From an uncultured Clostridium sp. (GTDB taxonomy: Bacteria; Bacillota; Clostridia; TANB77; CAG-508), in contig CAOJGX010000010.1 of assembly GCA_948435735.1 (NCBI GenBank), positions 1 to 41,787 on the forward strand: DNA of 41,787 bases, in the 5' to 3' direction. Positions 1-7,020 of this stretch are shown one piece after another. The notes beneath the pieces are model-generated. The model saw only the letters and a program-made list of their open reading frames with translations. It was not told the origin of the DNA and ran no database searches. Position 1 is the stretch's first letter. The number at the start of each line of letters is the position of its first letter. The position numbers and the translations under genes were made by a program.

Positions 1-67
1 CTTTAAGTGGTTGAAAATAAAGAATTATGAAAGTTCAGGGAAAATTGCTGATTTTACTACTTTGCTC

Positions 68-96
68 TTGAAAAAATGATAAAAATGTGGTATAAT
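68..96 (+). promoter_or_regulatory. Vegetative promoter of the first gene
   Basis: TTGAAA (68-73), 17-base spacer, TATAAT (91-96), with a TGG just before the -10 giving an extended -10. The spacer and -10 region closely match the promoter half of the repeats at 24340 and 41509 (shared AAAATGTGGTATAATA). It lies about 50 bases upstream of the start at 147. Confidence 0.8.
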
Positions 97-146
97 ATAG
101 AGGAAATAATTTGCAAAAGGTAGGTAAATAAGAAAGGAGAAGTTTT

Positions 147-557
147 ATGAACAAAGACAGGGAAGTATGGTTACGGAATCAAATTGATGATTTAGCATTT
201 GAAAGGGTGCGGTTGCCGGAATATAAAAGTGCTGAAGAAATTATTACTATAATTCGAAATATTATGAGAATTTTGGATCAGGAATTTTCAAAGGAGGATA
301 TACGTGGCTTTATTCTTGAGTGGAATAGAAAAACAGATGATATTTCTTTGAAAACTTATCCGAGCGAAGCCTTTCCGAATTGTTTTTACTCAGGAGAGGA
401 GGGAATGCAAAAATGGGCCAGAATGATGAGTAAAGCCAAATGTGTAACATGGGAACTGACGTTAATACTTCGATTTTTCGATGAAACTTGTCATGTAAAT
501 CGTGATTTAAGTAAAAGCGATGAAGAAAAAGAAATTAACAGGTTTGTATTTAAATAG
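147..557 (+). CDS. Hypothetical protein, 136 aa
   Basis: I do not recognise this protein. It is soluble-looking, rich in charged residues, with no signal peptide, membrane segment or obvious metal motif; it has three scattered cysteines and aromatic-rich stretches around residues 75-115. The ATG is preceded by AGAAAGGAGAAG at good spacing. It has its own consensus promoter and a strong terminator 24 bases after the stop, so it is a single-gene unit. Its promoter belongs to a small repeat family seen again at both ends of the ribosomal cluster, which is the only contextual oddity. Codon use looks like the neighbours. The open frame and signals are clear; the function is unknown. Confidence 0.75.
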   Translation: MNKDREVWLRNQIDDLAFERVRLPEYKSAEEIITIIRNIMRILDQEFSKEDIRGFILEWNRKTDDISLKTYPSEAFPNCFYSGEEGMQKWARMMSKAKCVTWELTLILRFFDETCHVNRDLSKSDEEKEINRFVFK

Positions 558-580
558 TACCTACCGAAAACCAAAAATTT

Positions 581-619
581 GTCACTCTACTTCAAGTGTG
601 AAGTAGAGTGACTTTTTTT
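581..619 (+). terminator. Intrinsic terminator
   Basis: A perfect 14-base-pair stem (581-594 with 599-612), loop AGTG, followed by seven T (613-619). It closes the transcription unit of the first gene. Confidence 0.95.
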
Positions 620-621
620 GT

Positions 622-650
622 TTGACATTAATTGGAAAATGTATTATAAT
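622..650 (+). promoter_or_regulatory. Consensus promoter of rlmB
   Basis: TTGACA (622-627), 17-base spacer, TATAAT (645-650): a perfect sigma-A promoter. It starts only three bases after the T-run of the preceding terminator and lies 113 bases upstream of rlmB, leaving a leader of about 105 bases. Confidence 0.9.
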
Positions 651-709
651 TTAATGAATAAACAAGGATTCACATTTTGTGGATTGCCACCGAATGGAAA
701 ATCAAAAGA

Positions 710-746
710 CCTCATCTCGTCAGTGGAAAGCAGAGATGAGGTTTTT
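710..746 (+). terminator. Terminator-like hairpin in the rlmB leader
   Basis: CCTCATCTC (710-718) pairs perfectly with GAGATGAGG (733-741) and is followed by five T (742-746), then directly by AGAAAGG, the ribosome binding site of rlmB. Two smaller exclusive hairpins precede it: CACA/TGTG (671-674, 678-681) and GTGG/CCAC (679-682, 687-690). Transcripts from 650 must read through it to reach rlmB, so it is a candidate attenuator. The ligand or mechanism is not recognisable. Confidence 0.7.
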
Positions 747-762
747 AGAAAGGAAATAAAAA

Positions 763-1656
763 ATGAGACAATCCTATCGAGATAAACAAGCAAGAAAAGC
801 TAGAATGAATCAAGAAAAGAAAGAGAATAAAGCAAACCGTAATTTTCCCCAGAAGCTACTTAAGGTAGAGAAAAATCGAGAAAAGCCTGCAGAGCAAGAT
901 AAAAAAATGTATGATGATATTGTATATGGTAGAAATTCTGTTTTGGAGTTGCTGAAATCGAACCAAGATATCAACAAAATATTTATTGAACGTGGTGAAA
1001 AAGTTGGTTCTATAAAAGAAATCATAGCCAAAGCAAAAGAAGCAAGAATTATAACAGTCGAGCTTGAAAAGGCTAAATTAGATGCAATGACAAAAGAAAA
1101 TCATCAAGGCGTTGTAGCAAGTATTCCGCCATTTAATTATTGTGAAATAGAGGATATTTTAGAATTAGCCCAAAATAGAGAAGAAGAACCATTTGTGCTA
1201 CTGTTAGATGGAATTGAAGATCCACATAATTTAGGAGCCATCATTAGAACAGCTGAAACAGCGGGTGCTCATGGAATTGTCATTCCGAAAAGGCGAAGTG
1301 CTTCTGTGAATAGCACAGTAAGTAAGGTATCGTGTGGAGCAACTTCTTATTTGAAAATTGCACGCGTGAATAACTTAAATGATGCTATCAAAAAACTAAA
1401 AGAAGCCGGTTTATGGATTATTGGGACCGATGGTGCAGCTAAAACCGATTATTATGATGAAAATTTGACAGGGCCAATTGGTCTTGTGATTGGAAGCGAA
1501 GGATTTGGCATGAGCAAATTAGTCAAGGAAAATGCAGATATTTTGGTGAAAATCCCAATGAAAGGTCAAATTACATCATTAAATGCTTCTGTGGCAGCGG
1601 GAATTGTGATGTATGAAGTAGTAAAACAGAAGGGTGAAAAGCTTAAGGAAAAATAG
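763..1656 (+). CDS. rlmB: 23S rRNA 2'-O-methyltransferase, TrmH family (RlmB)
   Basis: SpoU/TrmH-type methyltransferase, predicted to 2'-O-methylate a guanosine in 23S rRNA (G2251 in E. coli). A basic, low-complexity tail of about 50 residues precedes the substrate-binding domain beginning VYGRNSVLELL. The catalytic SPOUT domain shows the three expected motifs: NLGAIIRTAE, GSEGFGMSKL and IPMKGQITSLNASVAAGI. The AGAAAGG site supports the ATG at 763. It is preceded by its own promoter and a terminator-like leader hairpin and followed by a terminator, so it is transcribed alone. At 297 residues it is longer than the E. coli protein because of the basic N-terminus. Exact position specificity (RlmB or a close TrmH paralogue) is inferred from family resemblance. 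Confidence 0.9.
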   Translation: MRQSYRDKQARKARMNQEKKENKANRNFPQKLLKVEKNREKPAEQDKKMYDDIVYGRNSVLELLKSNQDINKIFIERGEKVGSIKEIIAKAKEARIITVELEKAKLDAMTKENHQGVVASIPPFNYCEIEDILELAQNREEEPFVLLLDGIEDPHNLGAIIRTAETAGAHGIVIPKRRSASVNSTVSKVSCGATSYLKIARVNNLNDAIKKLKEAGLWIIGTDGAAKTDYYDENLTGPIGLVIGSEGFGMSKLVKENADILVKIPMKGQITSLNASVAAGIVMYEVVKQKGEKLKEK

Positions 1657-1667
1657 AAATGGAAAAA

Positions 1668-1690
1668 ACGAGAGGAAACTCGTTTTTTTT
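1668..1690 (+). terminator. Intrinsic terminator after rlmB
   Basis: ACGAG (1668-1672) pairs with CTCGT (1679-1683), loop AGGAAA, extended by an A-run upstream (1663-1667) pairing with the T-run 1683-1690. Confidence 0.9.
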
Positions 1691-1730
1691 ACATCCCTGT
1701 AAATATACTTAAAATTCGTTTTAAGAGCTT

Positions 1731-1841
1731 TTAACCCTTTTGTAGTATAGTTGCTCTACTTACTCCATAAAAAGCCCTTCTTGAGCCTTCTAGTGCTTTC
1801 TCCCAAAATCCATTTTTCTGATACCTACCCTTTTTATAGCC
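1731..1841 (-). other. Possible gene remnant in the rlmB-radA spacer
   Basis: The 381-base gap 1657-2037 has no intact gene. Its middle part is pyrimidine-rich on the + strand, unlike ordinary spacers here. Read on the minus strand, 1841 to 1731 is open for 36 codons with a protein-like composition (for example EKALEGSRRAFYGVSRATIL) and ends in TAA. The frame is closed by TAG at 1844-1842, and another minus frame just upstream stays open for 27 codons, as expected of a decayed, frameshifted C-terminus. There is no start codon or ribosome binding site. It may be a pseudogene tail or chance. The rest of the gap is AT-rich and holds the terminator after rlmB and the radA promoter. Confidence 0.3.
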
Positions 1842-1974
1842 CTAAAAATTACAGAAAAATACTTTTTTGGCATTTTTAGGAGTTTTTAATCATTTTCCTC
1901 TAACATGCTTAAAAAAATCGCTTAAATTGAATTTTTGAAAAATTTAATATTTTTATACGAGTGTCACAAAATAG

Positions 1975-2003
1975 TTGAAACTTGAAAAAAAATATGATAT
2001 AGT
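1975..2003 (+). promoter_or_regulatory. Promoter of radA
   Basis: TTGAAA (1975-1980), 17-base spacer, TATAGT (1998-2003) with TGA upstream making an extended -10. It is 35 bases upstream of the radA start. Confidence 0.7.
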
Positions 2004-2037
2004 AAAAAAATAAATAAAAACAAAGGAAGGAACAACA

Positions 2038-3404
2038 ATGGCGAAAAAAACGAGCACAGTCTTTGTATGTAGTGAATGTGGGTACGAATCTTCTAAATGG
2101 CTGGGAAAATGTCCAGCTTGTGGGGAATGGAATAAATTTTATGAAGAAAAAGTAGTTGGAAATGGATCTTCAGCAAAGGAAAAAAATAAAGTAAAAAATG
2201 AAGTAATTCCATTAAATCAAGTTGAGAAAAAAAATACGATTCGCTTGCAAACTGGTGTAAAAGAATTAGATAGAGTGTTAGGTGGAGGCTTTGTTCAAGG
2301 CTCTCTTACCCTGCTTCGGTGGGGAACCGGGAATTGGAAAATCAACGTTGATTTTGCAGATTTGTAATAGTGTGAAAGTGGAACGGTAAAATTTTGTATG
2401 TATCCGGAGAGGAATCAGCAGAACAAATCAAATTAAGAGCAGATCGATTAGAGATAAATAATGATAAACTATTATTTTTATCTGAAACAGATATTGATGA
2501 GGTAGAACAGGCCATCGAAAAAAATCAGCCAGAATTTGTGATTATTGATTCGGTGCAAACAATGTATTCAGAAGAAATTACGTCAGGCCCGGGAAGTGTT
2601 AGTCAGGTCCGCGAAATCACAGCACGCATTATGAAAATGTGTAAGCAAAAGCAGATTACCACCATTATTATTGGTCATGTTACAAAAGATGGCAATATTG
2701 CAGGCCCACGTGTTCTAGAGCACATGGTAGATACGGTGCTGTATTTAGAAGGAGAAAGATATTTTGCCTATCGAATTTTGCGAGGTGTTAAAAACCGATT
2801 TGGTTCAACCAATGAAATTGGCATGTTTGAGATGAAAAATGAGGGATTACAAGAAATTACAGATCCATCATCTGTGCTCATTTCCGAAAGAGAGGAAGGA
2901 ACCACAGGTTCAGTCATTGTAGCAAGTTTGGAAGGAACACGTCCGATTTTGCTCGAATTGCAAGCGTTATCTACCCCAACAGTGTTTGGTTTGCCAAGAA
3001 GGACTGCCAATGGAATTGATTATAATCGTTTGGTGTTATTGATGGCTGTTTTGGAAAAAAGAGCTGGTATGAATTTGGGGTCACAAGACGTATATTTGAA
3101 TATTGTAGGCGGAATGAAAGTGAATGAACCTGCTTTGGATTTGGGCATTATTTTAGCAGTTGCCTCGAGTTTTAAAAATATTTCTATACCAGAAAATCTG
3201 GCGGTACTTGGTGAAGTTGGGTTAACTGGTGAGGTACGAAGTGTGAATATGATTGACAAAAGAGTAAAAGAAGTGGAAAAATTGGGTTATAAAAAAGTGA
3301 TAATTCCAGAAACTAATAAAAAAGTATTGAAAGAAAATTATAAATTAGATATAATTGGTGTCAAGAATGTGATGGAAGCTTTGAGACTTTTGAATTTAAA
3401 ATAA
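2038..3404 (+). pseudogene. radA: radA, DNA repair ATPase, broken by two one-base insertions
   Basis: RadA/Sms is a RecA-like ATPase that processes recombination intermediates. Visible here are the N-terminal C4 zinc finger (CSECG, CPACG), Walker B (FVIIDSVQTM), the KNRFG motif and the C-terminal Lon-like domain. The reading frame is broken twice. An extra C near 2317 leaves the start frame (2038-2367) just before Walker A; the middle frame reads GGEPGIGKSTLILQICNSV and stops at 2387; an extra C near 2384 restores a third frame to 3404. Removing both bases gives about 454 residues, the usual family length. Both insertions are a C before GGT and flank the ATP-binding loop. As written the protein is inactive; everything else is intact, so sequencing error or recent inactivation are both possible. 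Confidence 0.9.
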
Positions 3405-3423
3405 GAAAGGATTGAGAAATAAA

Positions 3424-4209
3424 ATGAAAGAGAAAATAAAATTACTAATACTGATTATCATAGCAGTTGTTTTAGTTGGTTTGATAGGAGTGGTTGTCTA
3501 CAACGGTGTAAATTCCATCCAAGATACGTCAGCGAATCCGGTGGCAACTTTTGAATTACAAGATTATGGTACAATAAAAATGGAATTATATCCAGAATAT
3601 GCCCCTAATACTGTTACGAATTTTATTGCCCTAATTGAAGCTGGCTACTATAATGACAAAATAATTTATGGAAAAGATGATATTTGTTTATACATGGCGA
3701 GAAATCCAGAGGAAGAGAATAAGGGGCCAATGATTAGTTTATTAGATAATTCAATTGAAGCAGGTTCCGACCAAGATTATGCTTATGAAATTAAGGGCGA
3801 ATTTATTGCTAATGGTTTTGAGCAAAATACGTTAAGACATGAGAAAGGGATTGTGTCATTAAATCGTTCAGATTATTCGACTTATGGTTTGACAGAAGAA
3901 GGTTATAATTCTGGAAGTGCTCAATTTTCTGTCATGATGCAGGATAGTGCTAATTTGAATGGGGTCTATTGTGCCTTTGGTAAAATCACAGAAGGCTTTG
4001 ATGTGTTGGAAAAAATATATCAGGAAGTAAAGGTTGCACAAGCGGAAGAAGGAGAAGAAAATAATGGTGGTATTCAGGAATTTGAGACAAAGCCAGTTAT
4101 CAAAAACGCTAGTGTAGAACGATATGGAGTGGATTATGGAAAACCAGAAACACAGGAAGCTTTTGATTTTCAAGCGTATATGAATGAATTATATAGCCAG
4201 TATTATTAA
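3424..4209 (+). CDS. Membrane-anchored cyclophilin-like protein, divergent active site
   Basis: An uncleaved signal anchor (residues 4-25) is followed by a cyclophilin fold: VATFELQDYGTIKMELYP, then APNTVTNFIALIEAGYY, GSAQFSVMM and NGVYCAFGKITEGFDVLEKI. It would face the outside. The family normally carries FHR and a Q at the active site; here the corresponding stretch reads KIIYGKDDICLYMARN, so the catalytic arginine seems missing and prolyl isomerase activity is doubtful. A long loop around the middle is also atypical. ATG at 3424 is chosen over TTG at 3412 because AGAAAGG at 3404-3410 ends only one base before the TTG. It follows radA by 19 bases and may share its transcript. Fold assignment is good, activity uncertain. 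Confidence 0.75.
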   Translation: MKEKIKLLILIIIAVVLVGLIGVVVYNGVNSIQDTSANPVATFELQDYGTIKMELYPEYAPNTVTNFIALIEAGYYNDKIIYGKDDICLYMARNPEEENKGPMISLLDNSIEAGSDQDYAYEIKGEFIANGFEQNTLRHEKGIVSLNRSDYSTYGLTEEGYNSGSAQFSVMMQDSANLNGVYCAFGKITEGFDVLEKIYQEVKVAQAEEGEENNGGIQEFETKPVIKNASVERYGVDYGKPETQEAFDFQAYMNELYSQYY

Positions 4210-4243
4210 AATCCACCAAAGATAGGAAAGGAGAATTCCTAGT

Positions 4244-4723
4244 ATGAGAAACAATAAAGGAATAACAATGATGGCGTTAACAATTACCATTGTAGTAATG
4301 TTTATACTTTCCACCATGACAATAAACATTAGTTTAGATGCCTATCATGTGATAAAAATACAAAATTTTGTGGCTAAGATGAAAGTCATTCAAAGTAAAG
4401 TAGATAATTTTGTAGAAGAAACAGGAGAAGTTGAAGAGTATCCTTTTACAGAAGTGCCAAATACAGAGGTATTAACTAAAATAATAGAAAGTGACACGAT
4501 TGATAAAACGCATTCATGGGAGGCAGAAGTAGATTCTAATCCAGATAATTATTATTATTTTACTCCTCATGATTTAGAGGAAAAACTTGGGCTAAAAAGT
4601 CAAGATATGGCAGTTTTTATTAATTTCCAAACACGAAATGTGATTTCTGAAAAAGGCGTAAAAAAGGATGGAAAAGTATATTATAGGCAGTATGATTTAG
4701 AAGGTGGAGAACAGTTACAATAA
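4244..4723 (+). CDS. Pilin-like protein with type IV prepilin-type N-terminus
   Basis: The protein begins RNNKGITMMALTITIVVMFI: a short basic leader ending in KG, then a 20-residue hydrophobic segment, as in class III-like and type IV prepilin N-termini of Clostridia. The glutamate expected at position 5 after the cleavage site is absent. The remaining ~120 residues are acidic with many aromatic residues (YYYF near 103-106), consistent with an extracellular domain. A good AGGAAAGGAG site lies upstream. No prepilin peptidase, ATPase or other pilin gene is nearby, so it is an orphan here. It may equally be a membrane protein of other function. It sits 34 bases after the cyclophilin-like gene and 15 bases before the deaminase gene, probably one operon. 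Confidence 0.6.
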   Translation: MRNNKGITMMALTITIVVMFILSTMTINISLDAYHVIKIQNFVAKMKVIQSKVDNFVEETGEVEEYPFTEVPNTEVLTKIIESDTIDKTHSWEAEVDSNPDNYYYFTPHDLEEKLGLKSQDMAVFINFQTRNVISEKGVKKDGKVYYRQYDLEGGEQLQ

Positions 4724-4738
4724 GGAGAAAAAAGATGT

Positions 4739-5230
4739 ATGAATAGAATTGATAAAGATAATTATTATTTAGATATCGCAGAAACAGTAGCAAGTCGAGC
4801 CACCTGTCTTAGAAAAAAATATGGAAGTGTGATTGTCAATCATGACCAAATTATTGCAACAGGCTATTGCGGGGCACCACGTGGAAGAGTCAATTGCTGT
4901 GATTTGGGCTATTGTATGAAGAAAAAAGTGTTACCAGAAACACGTCATGGCGGCTATGATGCTTGTCGTTCTGTGCATAGCGAGCAAAATGCAATTATCA
5001 GCGCATCTCGTGAGGAGATGTTAGGTGGAACTTTATATTTGGTTGGTTATCGAACCGAAAATCATGATTACGAAGAAGGGGCAGCACCTTGTTTGATGTG
5101 CAGAAAATTGATTATTAATGCAGGGATTAAACAAGTTATTGTGAGAAAATTCAAGGAAGAATATGTAGTGTATGATGTTCAAGATTGGATTGAAAGGGAT
5201 GAATATTTAGAAGGCCAACTATCATACTAG
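4739..5230 (+). CDS. Deoxycytidylate (dCMP) deaminase family protein
   Basis: Zinc-dependent deaminase expected to convert dCMP to dUMP for thymidylate synthesis (ComEB/Dctd type). The zinc-binding and proton-shuttle motifs are present: HSEQNAI (HxE, residues about 80-86, with S in place of the usual A) and PCLMCRK (PCxxC, about 118-124). CRSVHSEQNA and LIINAGIKQVIV are typical of dCMP deaminases. A pair of cysteines in NCCDLGYC matches the substrate or zinc region of the family. The start at 4739 is preceded by AAGGAG; the overlapping ATG at 4735 runs into a stop after three codons. Length 163 is normal. Substrate (dCMP rather than another nucleotide) is inferred from family. Confidence 0.85.
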   Translation: MNRIDKDNYYLDIAETVASRATCLRKKYGSVIVNHDQIIATGYCGAPRGRVNCCDLGYCMKKKVLPETRHGGYDACRSVHSEQNAIISASREEMLGGTLYLVGYRTENHDYEEGAAPCLMCRKLIINAGIKQVIVRKFKEEYVVYDVQDWIERDEYLEGQLSY

Positions 5231-5242
5231 AGGAGGAAAATT

Positions 5243-6907
5243 TTGAAGAAATTACGACATCCTATAAAAGAAAATAGAACCATTGTAGATATCGTATGCT
5301 TATTCGTCATTGCGTTTATGTTGGCGTTACCGCTGTTCAGACAGGAAAACGATATCTTTTTAGATGATGGTAGCCAACATTTGATGCGTGCTTTTGGAAC
5401 CTATCAAGCCATTTTGCGAAATGGAACAGGAACGATTATTTCAGATTTTGCTAGTGGATTTGGCTATTCTTGGAATTTGTTTTATGGTTTTTTTTCGACA
5501 GATTTTATCTTGCTGATAAGTCATATAATTGGAAACTTTAATGTTGGCTTTAAAATAAGTTTACTACTGATTATTTTTTTAGCAGGTAGTATGATGTATA
5601 AACTCGTGAAAGAACTGACAGAAAACAAAGATACAGCTTGCTTAGCAGCGATTCTATATATGACATCACCGTATTTTTTTACAGATATTTACATAAGACA
5701 TGCAGTTGGTGAGGCGATGGCATTTGTATTTCTTCCGATGGTATTTTTGGGGTTATATAATTTATTTAATACCGAAAAAAATCATTATTATTTCATTTTC
5801 GGAAGCTGTGGCTTAATCCTTTCGCATAATATTGCAACTGTTTTAACTGTAATTTTTGCTGGTATTTATTGTATTGTCAACATCAAAAATCTTGCTAGTA
5901 CACGCGTAAAAAAGGGACTTGCTATGGATATCATTTTTATATTGCTAATTACCAGCCTATATTGGATGCCATTGTTAGAAACTAAATTTTCTGCGAATTA
6001 TAGAGTTTATGAACCAAATGCAATGGCTAGTAAAGAGAGTTTTATGAGTCATACGCTAAAACTAAAAGATTTATTTATTGCATCAAAGAATAGCACATTG
6101 ATATTTGAAATTGGTTTGCCAGTTCTTCTCATGCTAATTTTTTCGAGTTTGGCGTTTCATAAATTAGAAGAAAACAAAAAAGAATATTTATTTTTTCTGA
6201 TTTCTGGCATCATTAGTACATGGATGACGACGAAGTACTTTTTCTGGAAATGGTTACCAGATAGCTGTTATATTATCCAATTTCCATGGCGAATGTTACT
6301 ATTTTCGAGTTTTTTCTTTGCTCTTGTAGCTAGTATAAATATGGCGGTTATCATCAAAAAATTTAATGTAAGAGATGTTTTTATACTTAGTATAATCGCT
6401 ATTTTGTACATTTTTTCAAGACATTATGCGATTACCTATTCAGATAATGTTCCGAAAACAGAACAATATGAAATAATGCAGGTATCAGGTCAAAACAACG
6501 AATGGCTTCCTGGCATGGGTAGATTAGAATATTTACCAAGTCGAGCGTATCAAAATACTTTTTATATGGCAACCCGTGAAAAAGGAATTGTTCCTTTAGA
6601 GGGAAAATGTCAAATTAAAGAGGAAGTAAAAGTCGGAACGCATTTTACTGCAAAAATATCGACAGAAGGGGAAGCTGTTCAATTAGAACTGCCGTATGTT
6701 TATTATCCGGGGTATACGGTAAGATTAGATGGAATGTTACTAGAAATATTTGAAACAGAACATGGATTTTTGGGCTGTTATATTGAAAACAAAGAAAACG
6801 GAACCTTAGAAATTCAATACACAGGAACCAAAATTATGAATATTTCAAAAATTCTGTCAATTTCTGCCTTTATCACATATATCATCTATGTTTGGAAAAA
6901 ACATTAA
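5243..6907 (+). CDS. Large multi-pass membrane protein, YfhO/GT-C-like
   Basis: A 554-residue protein with about 10-12 hydrophobic segments up to residue ~400, a soluble ~115-residue C-terminal domain, and a final hydrophobic segment. After the first membrane segment comes an acidic pair, FLDDGSQH (residues 39-46), in the position of the catalytic acidic motif of GT-C glycosyltransferases; RHAVGEAMAFVFLP follows. This layout matches bacterial membrane proteins called YfhO-like or 6-pyruvoyl-tetrahydropterin-synthase-related, thought to move sugars from lipid carriers to surface polymers. The TTG start at 5243 has AGAGGAGG just upstream. It follows the deaminase by 12 bases. Function in envelope glycosylation is inference. 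Confidence 0.7.
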   Translation: MKKLRHPIKENRTIVDIVCLFVIAFMLALPLFRQENDIFLDDGSQHLMRAFGTYQAILRNGTGTIISDFASGFGYSWNLFYGFFSTDFILLISHIIGNFNVGFKISLLLIIFLAGSMMYKLVKELTENKDTACLAAILYMTSPYFFTDIYIRHAVGEAMAFVFLPMVFLGLYNLFNTEKNHYYFIFGSCGLILSHNIATVLTVIFAGIYCIVNIKNLASTRVKKGLAMDIIFILLITSLYWMPLLETKFSANYRVYEPNAMASKESFMSHTLKLKDLFIASKNSTLIFEIGLPVLLMLIFSSLAFHKLEENKKEYLFFLISGIISTWMTTKYFFWKWLPDSCYIIQFPWRMLLFSSFFFALVASINMAVIIKKFNVRDVFILSIIAILYIFSRHYAITYSDNVPKTEQYEIMQVSGQNNEWLPGMGRLEYLPSRAYQNTFYMATREKGIVPLEGKCQIKEEVKVGTHFTAKISTEGEAVQLELPYVYYPGYTVRLDGMLLEIFETEHGFLGCYIENKENGTLEIQYTGTKIMNISKILSISAFITYIIYVWKKH

Positions 6908-6910
6908 ACC

Positions 6911-6933
6911 GTAGGGGCGATTATCAATCGCCC
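6911..6933 (+). repeat. REP-like palindrome, GTAG-headed (copy 1)
   Basis: GTAG (6911-6914) followed by a perfect 8-bp stem GGGCGATT/AATCGCCC (6915-6922, 6926-6933) with loop ATC. Related copies lie at 26869, 26969 and 35809. The GTAG head plus palindrome is the layout of REP elements mobilised by RAYT transposases. Confidence 0.75.
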
Positions 6934-7020
6934 GTGCCCACATCAGACAATAAATAGGATATCGAAATATAAAAATATAAAATATCCCAATATCAAAATC
7001 TCCAAAGAAAGGAATCAAAA

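Noticed and set aside
651-762. T-box riboswitch before rlmB
   Set aside because: GTGGATTGCCACC slightly recalls a T-box antiterminator, but the conserved TGGNACCGCG is absent and the leader is too short for the specifier stem.
2394-3404. Separate RadA-like gene starting with TTG
   Set aside because: Starts in the middle of the RecA fold without Walker A or a ribosome binding site; it is the 3' part of frameshifted radA.
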